DNA of 64,000 bases from Paludibacterium sp. B53371 (GCF_018802765.1 NZ_CP069163.1:2738311-2802310), one strand, 5' to 3'. Positions 36,091 through 45,877 are shown, counted from the first letter of the stretch. Notes: a model not told the origin generated them from the letters alone. Program-made: numbers and translations.

Positions 36091-36867
36091 TCAGGCGTCC
36101 AGCCGAATCCGCAGGCCATCGTAGCCAACTTCGACACCGGGCGGGCATTGTGCCTGCAAGGCGTGATACTCCAGCTCGTGGGTCATGTGGATCAGCACGG
36201 TACGCTCGGCCCCGATGCGACTTGCCCATTCGAAGGACTCGGCGACCGACAGGTGCGAGTGATAGGGCGTCTGGCGCAGGCAGTCCAGGAATAACAGCCG
36301 CACGCCCTGCAAGCTGTCCATCGTGGCCTCGGGAATGTTCGACAGGTCGGTCAGCCATGCCATGTCGCCAATACGCCAGCCCAGGCAGGGCCAGGCGCCA
36401 TGCTCCAGCGGCAGCGGGGTCAGACGCACCCCGCCGTGCTCGAAGGGCTGGGTCACCACCACCGGCTCCAGCACCGGCTTGTCCCAGTGCGCCGAGGGGG
36501 CCTGCAGCGCGTAGCCGAAACGCTGGCGGATGTTGTCCAGGGTAAAGGCATTGCCGTACAGGGTCAGCGCGCCCTTGCGGCGATAGCAGAAGGCGCGCAG
36601 GTCATCGATGCCATTGAGGTGGTCGGCATGCGGGTGGGTGTAGAGTACGGCATCCAGCCAGTCGATGCCGTGCGCCAGGGCCTGGGTCCGCAGGTCGGGG
36701 CCGGTATCGATCAGGAAGGTCTGCCCGCCGGCGCGTACCGCCAGGCTGGCACGACGACGCTGATTGCGCGGATCGGTCGAGCGGCAGGTCTCACAGCCAC
36801 AGCCGATCGCCGGGGTCCCCGAACTGGAGCCGCAGCCCAGCACGATCGCTTCGACAGACTGACTCAT
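36091..36867 (-). CDS. MBL-fold metallohydrolase (PhnP-like)
   Basis: 258 residues. The metal-binding motif THPHADHLNGIDD is at about residues 77-89. LTDLS and a terminal histidine-rich segment complete the beta-lactamase fold. An N-terminal GCGCETC cysteine cluster resembles the structural zinc site of PhnP-type phosphodiesterases. Expected to cleave a phosphodiester; the exact substrate is unknown. Overlaps the tatD stop by 4 nt and is last in the mltG-tmk-holB-tatD cluster. Confidence 0.87.
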   Translation of the reverse strand: MSQSVEAIVLGCGSSSGTPAIGCGCETCRSTDPRNQRRRASLAVRAGGQTFLIDTGPDLRTQALAHGIDWLDAVLYTHPHADHLNGIDDLRAFCYRRKGALTLYGNAFTLDNIRQRFGYALQAPSAHWDKPVLEPVVVTQPFEHGGVRLTPLPLEHGAWPCLGWRIGDMAWLTDLSNIPEATMDSLQGVRLLFLDCLRQTPYHSHLSVAESFEWASRIGAERTVLIHMTHELEYHALQAQCPPGVEVGYDGLRIRLDA

Positions 36868-37655
36868 GGCGTGACCTCTGCGACCTGGACGCCGGTCTTG
36901 GCAAACAGGCGGAAAAAGTTCTCGCTGGTCGCCCGCGCCAGCGTCTCGTACGGCACCCCGCGCAGTGCGGCGATGAACTCGGCCACATGGCGCACATAGG
37001 CCGGCTGGTTTTGCTTGCCACGGTGCGGCACCGGGGCCAGGTAAGGGGAGTCGGTTTCCACCAGCAAGCGGTCAAGCGGCACCTTGCTGGCCACTTCCTG
37101 CACCTGGGCGGCATTTTTGAAGGTGACGATCCCGGAAATCGAGATATACATGCCCAGATCCAGGGCACGCCGGGCACTGGCCCAGTCTTCGGTAAAGCAG
37201 TGCATCACGCCGCCGCACTCGCCGGCCTGCTCTTCTTCGAGCAGACGCAGGGTATCGGCCACCGACTCGCGGGTGTGCACGACCAGCGGCAGACCGCAGG
37301 CACGTGCCGCGCGAATGTGGGTACGAAAACGTTCATGCTGCCAGCCGAGGTCCCCCTTGCACCAGTAATAGTCCAGACCGGTTTCGCCGATGCCGACGAC
37401 CCGCGGATGGCTGGCCAGCTGGATCAGTTGCTCGCAGGACGGCTCGACCGCCTCCGGATTGTCCGGATGGACGCCGACCGTGGCCCACAGATTGTCGTGC
37501 TGTTCCGCCAGGGCCAGCACCGAAGGGAAATCGGGCAGGGTCACACCGATCACCAGCGCATGACTGACCTGCTGGTCGCGCATGGCGTCCAGCACCTCGG
37601 GCAGGCGATTGGCGAGATCGGGGAAATTCAGGTGGCAGTGCGAATCAACCAGCAT
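36864..37655 (-). CDS. TatD-family deoxyribonuclease
   Basis: 263-residue metal-dependent TIM-barrel hydrolase. VDSHCHLNFPDL at the N-terminus provides the HxH site, GIGETGLDYYW and HTRESVADTL follow, and ETDSPYLAPVPHRG supplies the last metal ligands. The ATG at 37655 follows AAGGATGCCCC. The location after holB and tmk is typical for this family (YcfH-like). Confidence 0.9.
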   Translation of the reverse strand: MLVDSHCHLNFPDLANRLPEVLDAMRDQQVSHALVIGVTLPDFPSVLALAEQHDNLWATVGVHPDNPEAVEPSCEQLIQLASHPRVVGIGETGLDYYWCKGDLGWQHERFRTHIRAARACGLPLVVHTRESVADTLRLLEEEQAGECGGVMHCFTEDWASARRALDLGMYISISGIVTFKNAAQVQEVASKVPLDRLLVETDSPYLAPVPHRGKQNQPAYVRHVAEFIAALRGVPYETLARATSENFFRLFAKTGVQVAEVTP

Positions 37656-37689
37656 GGGGCATCCTTCAGTGAGCGGCGTCACGGCGCGC

Positions 37690-38664
37690 TCAGGCAAAAA
37701 TTTTCAGATATTCCATCAGCGCAGACTCGAGCTGCAGCCGGACGTTCAGCGTGTGCTGACCATAGGGGGCCAGACGATCCAGAGCCGCTGCCGCCTGCAT
37801 CAGCTGCGGCAAGTCGGCTCGGCGGGCCAGATTGTCCAGCGCCACGCGATGATCGGGGTAATAGCGCACGATGCCGGACAGACGCAGTGCCGCCAGATCA
37901 TGCAGCCACATCTGCAGCCACTCCAGCGGCACAGCCAGCGGCAGTTTCTGCTTGTCGGCACGCTCGGCCATCTGCAGCACATTGGCCAGACTCGGCTGGA
38001 TCAGCCCGTCGATGAATGCCGCCCGGGCGGTGCTCAGCGCCGGGTCGTGGTCAAACAGCGGGGCGCCGCCGTGGTGGGCCAGCTCGGTCTGGGCATCGGC
38101 CACCCCCTGCTGGCGCAGCCAGGCCAGGGCCTGCTCCTGCGAGGGAGCGGTCATGGCGAACTGACGACAGCGGCTGCGAATGGTCGGCAGCAGACGCTGC
38201 GGCGCATGGGCCACCAGCAGGAACAGCACATCGGCCGGTGGCTCTTCGAGGATTTTCAGCAAGGCATTCGCCGCGGCTGGGTTGAGGGCCTCGGCCGGCT
38301 CGACCAGCACCACGCGCTGCCCCTGGCGATGAGAGGTCAGGTGGGCAAATTCGATCACCTCGCGCACGGCCTCGATCTTGATGACCGGCAGTTTGCGGCT
38401 GGTCTTTTCCTCGTCCTCTTCGGTGAGCGGCGACAGGCGGCGGAAGTCGGGGTGGCTGCCGAGGGCAAACCAGCGGCAGGACTCGCATTCGCCGCAGGCC
38501 GCATGATCGGCGGCGGGATAATCGCACAGCAGCGAGCGCGCCAGCTCTTCGGCAAAGGCGGCCTTGCCGATGCCGGCCAGGCCGGTCAGCAGCCAGGCAT
38601 TCGGCAGGCGCTCGCGTTCGAGGTTGATGCGCCGCCAATCCTCCGCTTGCCAGGGATAGCGCAT
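37690..38664 (-). CDS. holB: DNA polymerase III subunit delta'
   Basis: 324 residues, AAA+ clamp-loader subunit. Walker A-like GLAGIGKAAFAEEL, a zinc module with four cysteines (CDYPAADHAACGECESC), LLKILEEPP and the SRC arginine-finger segment (TIRSRCRQF) are visible. The P-loop is degenerate, as usual for delta'. Start codon shares one base with the tmk stop (TGATG). Confidence 0.92.
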   Translation of the reverse strand: MRYPWQAEDWRRINLERERLPNAWLLTGLAGIGKAAFAEELARSLLCDYPAADHAACGECESCRWFALGSHPDFRRLSPLTEEDEEKTSRKLPVIKIEAVREVIEFAHLTSHRQGQRVVLVEPAEALNPAAANALLKILEEPPADVLFLLVAHAPQRLLPTIRSRCRQFAMTAPSQEQALAWLRQQGVADAQTELAHHGGAPLFDHDPALSTARAAFIDGLIQPSLANVLQMAERADKQKLPLAVPLEWLQMWLHDLAALRLSGIVRYYPDHRVALDNLARRADLPQLMQAAAALDRLAPYGQHTLNVRLQLESALMEYLKIFA

Positions 38665-39284
38665 CAGACAGACTCCAGCAGGGTGGTCAGACGGGCGGCG
38701 ATATCGTCGCGGATCACCGCCAGCGGACGGGTCGAGTCCAGCACACAGAATCGCGGGAAAGTGGCGGCACGATCCAGATAGGCCTGTCGTGCACGCTGAT
38801 GAAAATCCTGCTGCTCGCGTTCGATACGATCCAGGGTACGTTCCCCGGCCATGCGCGCCTTGGCCACCTCGATCGGCACATCGAACAGCAAGGTCAGATC
38901 AGGCTGCAGGCCCTGCTGTACCCAGTCTTCCAGCACGGCGATGCGTGCGGACGGCAGGCCACGCCCGCCCCCCTGATAGGCAAAGGAAGAGTCGGTGAAA
39001 CGGTCGGAGACCACCCAGCGACCGGCGGCCAGCGCCGGCCGGATCACGCGCTGGATGTGCTCCTGGCGCGAGGCGAACATCAGCAGGGTTTCGGTTTCCA
39101 GCGAGACCTCGGTTTCCGGTGCCAGCAGCAGCGCGCGCAGTTTCTCGGCCAGCACGGTACCGCCCGGCTCACGGGTAAAGACGGCATCGATGTGGCGCTC
39201 GGCCAGCCATTGGCGGATGAAGTCCAGATGAGAACTCTTGCCGGCGCCGTCAATACCTTCCAGCGTGATGAAACGGGGACTCAT
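38664..39284 (-). CDS. tmk: Thymidylate kinase
   Basis: 206 residues. Phosphorylates dTMP to dTDP. P-loop EGIDGAGKSSH, DR(x) motif VSDRFTDSSFAYQGGGRG and the LID region ERTLDRIEREQQDFHQR are clear. The ATG at 39284 is preferred over a TTG at 39287; both lie directly after the mltG stop. Confidence 0.95.
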   Translation of the reverse strand: MSPRFITLEGIDGAGKSSHLDFIRQWLAERHIDAVFTREPGGTVLAEKLRALLLAPETEVSLETETLLMFASRQEHIQRVIRPALAAGRWVVSDRFTDSSFAYQGGGRGLPSARIAVLEDWVQQGLQPDLTLLFDVPIEVAKARMAGERTLDRIEREQQDFHQRARQAYLDRAATFPRFCVLDSTRPLAVIRDDIAARLTTLLESV

Positions 39285-39287
39285 CAA

Positions 39288-40280
39288 TCAGTTGCCCTTC
39301 TTGAGAATGTACTTGCGCACAGCATCATTGTGCTGATCGAGGGTTTGCGAAAAATAACTGCTGCCATCGCCGCGGGCAACGAAGTACAGCACATCGCTGG
39401 CCGCCGGATGCGCGGCGGCCGCCAGCGCGGCCGAGCCCGGCAGGGCAATCGGCGTCGGGGTCAGCCCGTTGCGCGTGTAGGTGTTGTACGGCGTATCCCG
39501 GCGCAGGTCGGCCTTGGTGATATTGCCATGGTAGGCATCGCCCATCCCGTAGATGACGGCCGGATCGGTCTGCAGGCGCATGCTCTTGTTCAGCCGGTTG
39601 ACGAACACGGCGGCAATCATCGTCCGGTCCTGCGGCCGCGCGGTTTCTTTTTCCACCAGACTGGCCAGGGTCAGCAACTGGTAGGGAGAACTGACCGGCA
39701 AAGTACTGTTGCGCCCCTGCCAGGCCTCGGCCAGCTTGCGCTGCATGGTGACATAGGCACGCCGATAAATGTCCAGATCGCTGGAACCGGGCGTGAAGTA
39801 GTAGGTGCTGGGGAAAAACAGCCCTTCCGGATGCGGTTCGCTGGCACCGATGCGCGCCAGGATTTCGCCATCGCTCAGGCCGGCGGTATCGTGCGTGACA
39901 TCCGGATGCTGATCCAGCAGATTGCGGAACTGGCGGAAGGTCCATCCCTCCACGACCGTGGCACTGGCCTCATCAGGATTGCCCTCGGCAAAACGCTGCA
40001 GAATGCCCCACAGGCTGATCGAGCCATTGAAACGGTACTGGCCCGCCTTGATGCGGCGATCCGTCCCCTGCAGACGGGCCAGCAACACCATCACGCCCCG
40101 GCTGCGCACCACCCCCTCCTGCTTCAGGCTGGTCGCTACCTGCGACAGGGTGCGGCTCGGGCCGACGGTAATCGTGTATGGCGTGGCCGGCGGTTCGATC
40201 GGCACGAACACCACCCAGGAAAGCCAGACAACCGCCAGCAGGAATGCTGCCAGCACCAAACGGGTCAACCATTTCATCAT
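39288..40280 (-). CDS. mltG: Endolytic murein transglycosylase MltG
   Basis: 330 residues, inner-membrane protein with one N-terminal helix (LVLAAFLLAVVWLSWVVF). A LysM-like segment precedes the YceG catalytic domain, with the catalytic Glu in ASLVEKET and the downstream YGMGDAYHGNI and NTYTRNGLTPTPI signatures. It cuts nascent glycan strands and sets their length. First gene of the cluster with tmk, holB, tatD. Confidence 0.94.
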   Translation of the reverse strand: MMKWLTRLVLAAFLLAVVWLSWVVFVPIEPPATPYTITVGPSRTLSQVATSLKQEGVVRSRGVMVLLARLQGTDRRIKAGQYRFNGSISLWGILQRFAEGNPDEASATVVEGWTFRQFRNLLDQHPDVTHDTAGLSDGEILARIGASEPHPEGLFFPSTYYFTPGSSDLDIYRRAYVTMQRKLAEAWQGRNSTLPVSSPYQLLTLASLVEKETARPQDRTMIAAVFVNRLNKSMRLQTDPAVIYGMGDAYHGNITKADLRRDTPYNTYTRNGLTPTPIALPGSAALAAAAHPAASDVLYFVARGDGSSYFSQTLDQHNDAVRKYILKKGN

Positions 40281-40493
40281 CTACCGCGTCCGCAATGTCA
40301 ATACGCCTGACCGGCCAAGCGCCGGTGAGAAAAAGTATGTGCATGATAGCAGACTGCGCCGCTTCTACCGACCCTCTCCCTGCCTCCGGCCAGGAGAATT
40401 CTGCCCGGCAGGCTGGTCGACCTGACGTCTGCGCCGGAACCATTGCCTAGCACTTTGGTCTCTTTTAAACCTTCTGCATAGGTTTAATGATTT

Positions 40494-41123
40494 ATGAATG
40501 CCTTCTACAAACTGGCCTGCGCACTGGTGGCCTGGTCGGCCCTGTCGATGTCGGATGGCGCACTGGCAGCACAACCGCTGTCCTCGCTGCCCATGACTGC
40601 CTTCCAGATGTCGCAGGAGCATCCGGAACGATTCAGTTTTGTTCGTCCCGGCGTGGATCTGAGCCAATACCGCGGCGTGATGCTGGCGCCGCTGTCCTTC
40701 ATCGCGGCATCGGGTGCGGACTGGCAGTTGCAGCGCGCCAGCGCCGATCACCCGCTGGAGCAGCATTTCCGCCTGGTCATGAGCGAGGCGCTGCAGGCCC
40801 AGGGGCTGTCTCTGGCCGCTGAGCCTGCCAGCGATATCCTGTGCCTGAAGCTGGCACTGGCGCACCCCGCCGACCCGGCGCTGGTGGCGGCCTCGCTGGA
40901 TTTGAACCGTCTGACCGACGGCGTGGCGCATTATCTGTCTCAGGTGCAGATCGTCGGGGAGGTGGCGGACTCACACAGCGGATTGCTGCTGGCCGGGGTG
41001 GCCCAGCTGGGTCAGACGCCGCATTCGGGCGGCAAGCGCAGTGACATGACCGCCCTGCTGGATGACTGGAGTCTGGCCAGTGCCAGCAGACTGGCGCAGG
41101 CTCTGGGCCGGGATCAGGCCTAG
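40494..41123 (+). CDS. Exported protein, DUF3313-like
   Basis: 209 residues with a signal peptide (ACALVAWSALSMSDGALA). The FSFVRPGVDLSQYRGVMLAPLSF stretch and a following alternation of strands and helices resemble DUF3313 proteins, which are often lipoproteins; no lipobox cysteine is seen here. Function unknown. Divergent from mltG across a 213-bp gap in which I could not place a firm promoter. Confidence 0.72.
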   Translation: MNAFYKLACALVAWSALSMSDGALAAQPLSSLPMTAFQMSQEHPERFSFVRPGVDLSQYRGVMLAPLSFIAASGADWQLQRASADHPLEQHFRLVMSEALQAQGLSLAAEPASDILCLKLALAHPADPALVAASLDLNRLTDGVAHYLSQVQIVGEVADSHSGLLLAGVAQLGQTPHSGGKRSDMTALLDDWSLASASRLAQALGRDQA

Positions 41124-41126
41124 GCG

Positions 41127-41651
41127 TCAATCGCAGGGATCGACCTCGATACCGTATTGGCGCCACAGCCGGGGCAGGGTTTCCACCTGAAGCGGAATCT
41201 CGCCCTCCGGCAGCGCCACGCTGCCAGGCAGCGATGACAGCATGCCATCCCAGTGCGGCATGCATTCTGCCACCACGCTGGCCAGTTCTCGATCGTCGAT
41301 GAGAGCCAGGGTACCGTCGATGTCGAGCAACATCTCGCCATCCGGTGTCACAAAAGCACTGCGGGCGGGGCGGACCGTCTCTCCGGGCCGTATCTGCCAG
41401 CCATGACTCACCCGCCTGGCAACATACGGTGCTGTCTCCAGGGCCACATAGACCTTTTGCGGGCCATTCTGCACGTAGTAGCGCCCCTGGCCATCACAAC
41501 CGTAGTTGCGCTGGAAAAAGGCATTCATTGCATCGTGTGACAACCGTTCGTCACGCAGCCACCAGTGCCCGCGGGCATCCAGCCGCAACCAGCCGAAGAC
41601 AGCGGCCACATCCGGCCATTTGGCCATCGCGGCAATGACTTGCGCATCCAT
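41127..41651 (-). CDS. Conserved-looking cytoplasmic protein of unknown function
   Basis: 174 residues from the ATG at 41651, preceded by AAGGAG six bases upstream. Aromatic-rich N-terminal half (FGWLRLDARGHWWLRDERL, YYVQNGPQKVYVALE) and acidic beta-rich C-terminal half (GEMLLDIDGTLALIDDREL). No signal peptide or membrane helix. I do not recognise the family. The stop lies 3 nt from the convergent gene's stop. Confidence 0.72.
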   Translation of the reverse strand: MDAQVIAAMAKWPDVAAVFGWLRLDARGHWWLRDERLSHDAMNAFFQRNYGCDGQGRYYVQNGPQKVYVALETAPYVARRVSHGWQIRPGETVRPARSAFVTPDGEMLLDIDGTLALIDDRELASVVAECMPHWDGMLSSLPGSVALPEGEIPLQVETLPRLWRQYGIEVDPCD

Positions 41652-41760
41652 GCACGCTCCTTGTCGATACGGTTTGCTGACATCAGGCATCTTACCCGAA
41701 ATGGATAAGACGCCTGAATATCATGACCGACCCGGCAAGATGATCGCGCCGTGCCGGTAC

Positions 41761-42057
41761 TCAGCGCAGATCCGGATCACCACCGAGCGCCTGCAGCAGC
41801 GCATCGGGATCCTGATCGCAGGATCGCAGCGCCTCGCGCACCTTGTTGTAGGCGACGCTGGCTTCGGCCGGATACTTGGTGAACGGGGTCAGACTGTGAT
41901 GCTTCCAGCCGGCCGCTGCCATGATCTTCTTGTGGAAGGGCGGTGCTGCCGTGCCCCCGCCGACCAGTTGCATCAGATAGCGGTCGATCAGAATGTGCGG
42001 ATGGGGGTCGCGCGACAGGGTGCTGAAATGCTCCGGCTTGACTTCATTGAATTCCAT
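41761..42057 (-). CDS. Small protein of unknown function (98 aa)
   Basis: MEFNEVKPEHF start with a strong GGAGGAG upstream decides the start. Soluble, His-rich N-terminal half, with Tyr/Lys and acidic C-terminal part. A longer reading through MPWLGFDEKYL is possible but lacks a ribosome site. No family recognised. Same strand as and 58 nt after ybbP, so possibly co-transcribed. Confidence 0.62.
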   Translation of the reverse strand: MEFNEVKPEHFSTLSRDPHPHILIDRYLMQLVGGGTAAPPFHKKIMAAAGWKHHSLTPFTKYPAEASVAYNKVREALRSCDQDPDALLQALGGDPDLR

Positions 42058-42115
42058 GTTCACTCCTCCACTCAGGTACTTTTCATCAAAGCCCAGCCAA
42101 GGCATTTTTTCCAGT

Positions 42116-44596
42116 TCATCCGTCACGCAGCAGGCGCAAGGGAGACTGGCGCAACAGCTGACCGCATATCGGCCAGCCCGCCAATGGCACCAGGAACATG
42201 CCGCAAAGCATGCCCAGTAAAGGTAAAAGCCCCTTGAAGTGCCAGGGCAGATCAAACAGGACCCAGCCCGCCAGCGCACCGAGACACATGGCACCGCTGC
42301 CGGCAATCAGGCCGGTCACCGCCCCCAGGCTCAGCAATTCGCCCAACACCACCGCCAGCAACTGCTGTCGCGAGGCGCCGAGCGCCCGCAGCAGGGCCGC
42401 ATCGCTCAGGCGCTCATCACGGGTCGCACCAAGCGCCGCCCACAGCACCAGCAGACCGGCCATCAAGGTCAGCACGAACAAGGCCTCGATAGCCTGCGCC
42501 AGACGCTCGATGATCTCCCGCACTTGTGCCAGCACCTCGCTGACATCGATGAGCGTCAGATTCGGCATGGCCTGCACCAGTTGTGTGGCAAACAGCGAAC
42601 GCCCCGGTGGCAGATAAAAACTGGCCACCAGACTGCCCTGTTGCGACGCCAGCATCGGCCGTGTCGCGAGCACAAAGAAATTCACCCGGAAGCTATCCCA
42701 GGCGAGCTGGCGCAGATTCATGACCCGCCCCTGCAAAGGGGTGCCGGCCAGGTCAAAGGTCAGACGATCGCCCAGGCGAAGCCCCAGTTTCCTGGCCAGC
42801 CCCTGCTCGACGGAAAACGCCCCGCTGGCATCCGGCGACCACCATTGTCCGGCGACCAGCTGGTTACCCGGCGGCGGCGTGTCACGCCAGGAAAGATTGA
42901 ACTCACGCTGCAGCAACCGCTGCGTTTCACTATCTGCATAGTGCGTTGGGACGATCGGGCGATCATTGATGGCGATCAAACGGCCCCGCACCATCGGGGC
43001 CGTCTCGGGGACGGGCAGGCCCGCCGAGCGAAACCGGGCGCTGAATGCCGCAAGCTGGTCCTCCTGCAGATTGAGGACGAACTGATTCGGCGTATCGGCC
43101 GGCAAACTGGCCCGCCAGGCCTGCAGCAGATCCGTACGCACGACGGTCATGGTCAGCAGGGCCATCAGGCCGAGCGACAGCGCCAGCACCTGCAGGACGG
43201 CAAGCGCGGGTCGCCGGCCAGGGGCTGCCATGCCAAAGCGCCAGCCAACCCCGGCCGCGTACCGCGACAGATAGCGCATCCCCTGCACGGCCCCCCAGGC
43301 CAGCCCCCCGGCCAGCAAGGCATAGACCAGGATGGCGACAAGCAGCCAGACGGCAGGTCCAGGCTCGCCCACCTGCCACAATGACAGCGCCAGCAGCACC
43401 AGCACACTGAATACCGACAGCAGCAGCCCGGCCGGCTGCGGTCGTAGGCCGGCCCGCAGGACCGCCATCGGCGGCACACGTTGCACCATCAGCAGCGGCG
43501 GCAAAGCCAGCCCCAGCAGCAGCAACAGGGCGCTCAACGGCCCCAGCGCCAGCAACCAGCGTGAAGGGGGCGGCAGACTGTCGAGCTGAGCTGGCAAGGC
43601 CACCCGTGCCAGCACCTCCTGCAAGCCATAACCGGCAAGGCTGCCACAGGCGCCGGCCAACAGCCCGACCAGGAACAGAATGCCGGCAAACAACCCGGTC
43701 ACCTGCCGTCGTGTCATACCCAGGCAGCGCAGCACGGCCACCTGTTGCCAGTGGCGGGCCAGATAGCGGCGCACCGCCAACAGGGCGGCGGCCGCCGCCA
43801 GCGTGACCGTCAGCATGGCACTCAGGCCGAGAAAACGCTGTACGCGATCCATGGCCTGACGCAGCGCCGGCTGAGCGGATTCGGCGCTCTCGATGCGCGC
43901 CCCCGCTGGCAGTTGCGGCCTGGCCCACTGCAGCCACTGTCGCACACGCGCCGGCTCCCCGCTGACCATCAGACGCCAGTTGGCACGCGCACCCGGCAGC
44001 AACAGGCCGGTCGCCGCCAGATCCTGCTGGTTCAGCAGCACTCGCGGCATAAAGTTGAAAGCATTGAGCGCCTGATCCGGTTCGCGCAGCAGTTCGCCGC
44101 CGAGCCGCAAGGTCAGCAGCCCCAGCCGAAGCCTGGCCCCCGGCCGGACGTCAAGCCGCGCCAGCAGGCGGGTATCGGCCCAGATTTCGCCCGGGGCCGG
44201 CTGGATACGCCCTTGCACCACCCGACCATCGGCCAGACGCACGCGCAACACTCCCCGCAGGGGGTAGTTGCCGGGGATGGCGCGCAGGGAGGCCAGCATC
44301 ATGGCTTGTCCGCTCGATACCATCGAAGGAAAGGTCACACTGCGGCTGACTTGCAGCCCGTCGCGCTGCGCCCGGGCGGCCAGCCCTTCCGGCAAGGGTG
44401 TATCGGCCAGCAACACACCATCGGCAGTCAGCAGTTGCCGGTTCTGCAGGCTCATTCCCTGCGTCACCCGATCCGCCAGCATGCTCACGCTGCTGGTAGC
44501 ACAGACGGCCACCAGCAGGGCCAGCCATAACAGGCGCAACTCGCCGGATCGGCCTTCGCGCCAGACAAAGCGCCAGCTCAGCATCCGCCGTTTCAT
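42116..44596 (-). CDS. ybbP: ABC transporter permease of the YbbP/FtsX-MacB type
   Basis: 826 residues. An N-terminal helix is followed by a large periplasmic domain, then two FtsX-like membrane blocks: one around LSAMLTVTLAAAAALLAV, the other near the C-terminus (LFVLTLMAGLLVLWAALGA). This is the YbbP layout. It pairs with the YbbA ATPase encoded just upstream with a 4-nt overlap (ATGA). The system is thought to extrude envelope or lipid-related substrates; the exact cargo is not known. Confidence 0.88.
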   Translation of the reverse strand: MKRRMLSWRFVWREGRSGELRLLWLALLVAVCATSSVSMLADRVTQGMSLQNRQLLTADGVLLADTPLPEGLAARAQRDGLQVSRSVTFPSMVSSGQAMMLASLRAIPGNYPLRGVLRVRLADGRVVQGRIQPAPGEIWADTRLLARLDVRPGARLRLGLLTLRLGGELLREPDQALNAFNFMPRVLLNQQDLAATGLLLPGARANWRLMVSGEPARVRQWLQWARPQLPAGARIESAESAQPALRQAMDRVQRFLGLSAMLTVTLAAAAALLAVRRYLARHWQQVAVLRCLGMTRRQVTGLFAGILFLVGLLAGACGSLAGYGLQEVLARVALPAQLDSLPPPSRWLLALGPLSALLLLLGLALPPLLMVQRVPPMAVLRAGLRPQPAGLLLSVFSVLVLLALSLWQVGEPGPAVWLLVAILVYALLAGGLAWGAVQGMRYLSRYAAGVGWRFGMAAPGRRPALAVLQVLALSLGLMALLTMTVVRTDLLQAWRASLPADTPNQFVLNLQEDQLAAFSARFRSAGLPVPETAPMVRGRLIAINDRPIVPTHYADSETQRLLQREFNLSWRDTPPPGNQLVAGQWWSPDASGAFSVEQGLARKLGLRLGDRLTFDLAGTPLQGRVMNLRQLAWDSFRVNFFVLATRPMLASQQGSLVASFYLPPGRSLFATQLVQAMPNLTLIDVSEVLAQVREIIERLAQAIEALFVLTLMAGLLVLWAALGATRDERLSDAALLRALGASRQQLLAVVLGELLSLGAVTGLIAGSGAMCLGALAGWVLFDLPWHFKGLLPLLGMLCGMFLVPLAGWPICGQLLRQSPLRLLRDG

Positions 44597-45285
44597 GAGG
44601 GCTCGGCCTGCAAATGGCCATCCTGCAGGCGGTACACCGCCTGGCAGCGCCCGGCCAGAGCCGGGTCGTGCGTCACCAGCACCAGGGCCGTACCCTGTTC
44701 ACGGTTCAGCTCGAACAGCAGCTCGATCACTTGCTGCCCCGAGGCGGCATCGAGATTGCCGGTCGGCTCATCGGCAAACAACAGCGCCGGATGGCCGACA
44801 AAGGCACGTGCCAGGGCTACCCGCTGCTGCTCGCCCCCCGAAAGATGGCGCGGATAGTGCGCCAGCCGATGCGACAGCCCCACCCTTGCCAGCATCTGCG
44901 CCGCCCGCTCCCTGGCCGGGTGAATCCCGCTCAGTTCCAGCGGGAGCATGACATTCTCCAGCGCCGTCAGTTGCGGCATGAGCTGAAAGTTCTGGAACAC
45001 GAAACCGACACGCTGCCGCCGCAATCGCGCTCGACCGTCTTCGTCGAGTCCGCCCAGCGGCGTCGAGAACAGTGCGACCTCGCCGGCAGAGGGCTGGTCC
45101 AGTCCGGCCAGCAGGGCCAGCAACGTCGATTTGCCGGAGCCGGAAACGCCGACAATCGCCACGCTGTCGCCCTGATATACATTCAGGTTGATGTCATGCA
45201 GAATGGGAATTGTTTCATTTTGAAACAGAATCTGTCTGGCCAGGCCACGGGCTGTCAGCACAATTTGCTCCGGATGATCTTGCAT
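44593..45285 (-). CDS. ybbA: ABC transporter ATP-binding protein YbbA
   Basis: 230 residues, LolD/MacB-type ATPase. Walker A GVSGSGKSTLL, Q-loop VFQNFQL, signature LSGGEQQR, Walker B ALLFADEPTGNLD and the switch His (VTHD) are intact. The ATG at 45283-45285 matches E. coli YbbA length. This start codon overlaps, on the opposite strand, the start of tesA (shared CATG), so its promoter must lie inside tesA. No strong ribosome site precedes it. Confidence 0.9.
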   Translation of the reverse strand: MQDHPEQIVLTARGLARQILFQNETIPILHDINLNVYQGDSVAIVGVSGSGKSTLLALLAGLDQPSAGEVALFSTPLGGLDEDGRARLRRQRVGFVFQNFQLMPQLTALENVMLPLELSGIHPARERAAQMLARVGLSHRLAHYPRHLSGGEQQRVALARAFVGHPALLFADEPTGNLDAASGQQVIELLFELNREQGTALVLVTHDPALAGRCQAVYRLQDGHLQAEPS

Positions 45286-45877
45286 GCGTTTTCGACGCTT
45301 CCATTTGGCTGGGTTGTTGATCTGCGGCCTGTCGCTGCCGCTGCAGGCCGCCACGGTCATGGTCTTTGGCGACAGCCTTTCGGCGGCTTACGGACTGTCG
45401 CCATCCCAGGGCTGGGTCGCCCTGCTGGCACGGGATCTGGCGCCGAAGCACAAGGTCGTCAATGCCAGTCTGTCCGGCGAAACCACTGCCGGCGGGCTCA
45501 GTCGCCTGCCCCAGGCGCTGGCGACGCACAAACCGGACTGGGTGATTCTCGAACTCGGTGCCAATGACGGTCTGCGCGGCCTGCCTCTGCCCGCCATGCA
45601 GGCCAATCTGCAGCGCATGATCCGGTTGAGCCGCCAGGCGCATGCCAACGTTCTGCTGATCGGCATCGCCTTGCCGCCCAATTACGGACCGGACTACACC
45701 CGGGCATTTCACGCGGTGTACGACCGGCTGGCGCGAGAACTCAAGTTGTCCTATGTCCCACAACTGATGGCGGGCTTCGCCGGCGACCTGTCGCGTTTTC
45801 AGGCGGATGGCATTCATCCGGCTGCGTCGGCGCAAGGTCAGATGATGCAGACCGTCCGGCAGGCATTACCTTTATGA
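45284..45877 (+). CDS. tesA: Multifunctional acyl-CoA thioesterase I / lysophospholipase L1 TesA
   Basis: 197-residue SGNH hydrolase exported to the periplasm. Signal peptide FHLAGLLICGLSLPLQA. Block I is VFGDSLSAAYGL with the catalytic Ser, block II has the Gly (NASLSGETTAGG), block III GANDGLRG, and block V has DGIHPAASAQ with Asp and His. Divergent tesA-ybbAP order is as in E. coli, but here the two start codons overlap. Confidence 0.93.
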   Translation: MRFRRFHLAGLLICGLSLPLQAATVMVFGDSLSAAYGLSPSQGWVALLARDLAPKHKVVNASLSGETTAGGLSRLPQALATHKPDWVILELGANDGLRGLPLPAMQANLQRMIRLSRQAHANVLLIGIALPPNYGPDYTRAFHAVYDRLARELKLSYVPQLMAGFAGDLSRFQADGIHPAASAQGQMMQTVRQALPL

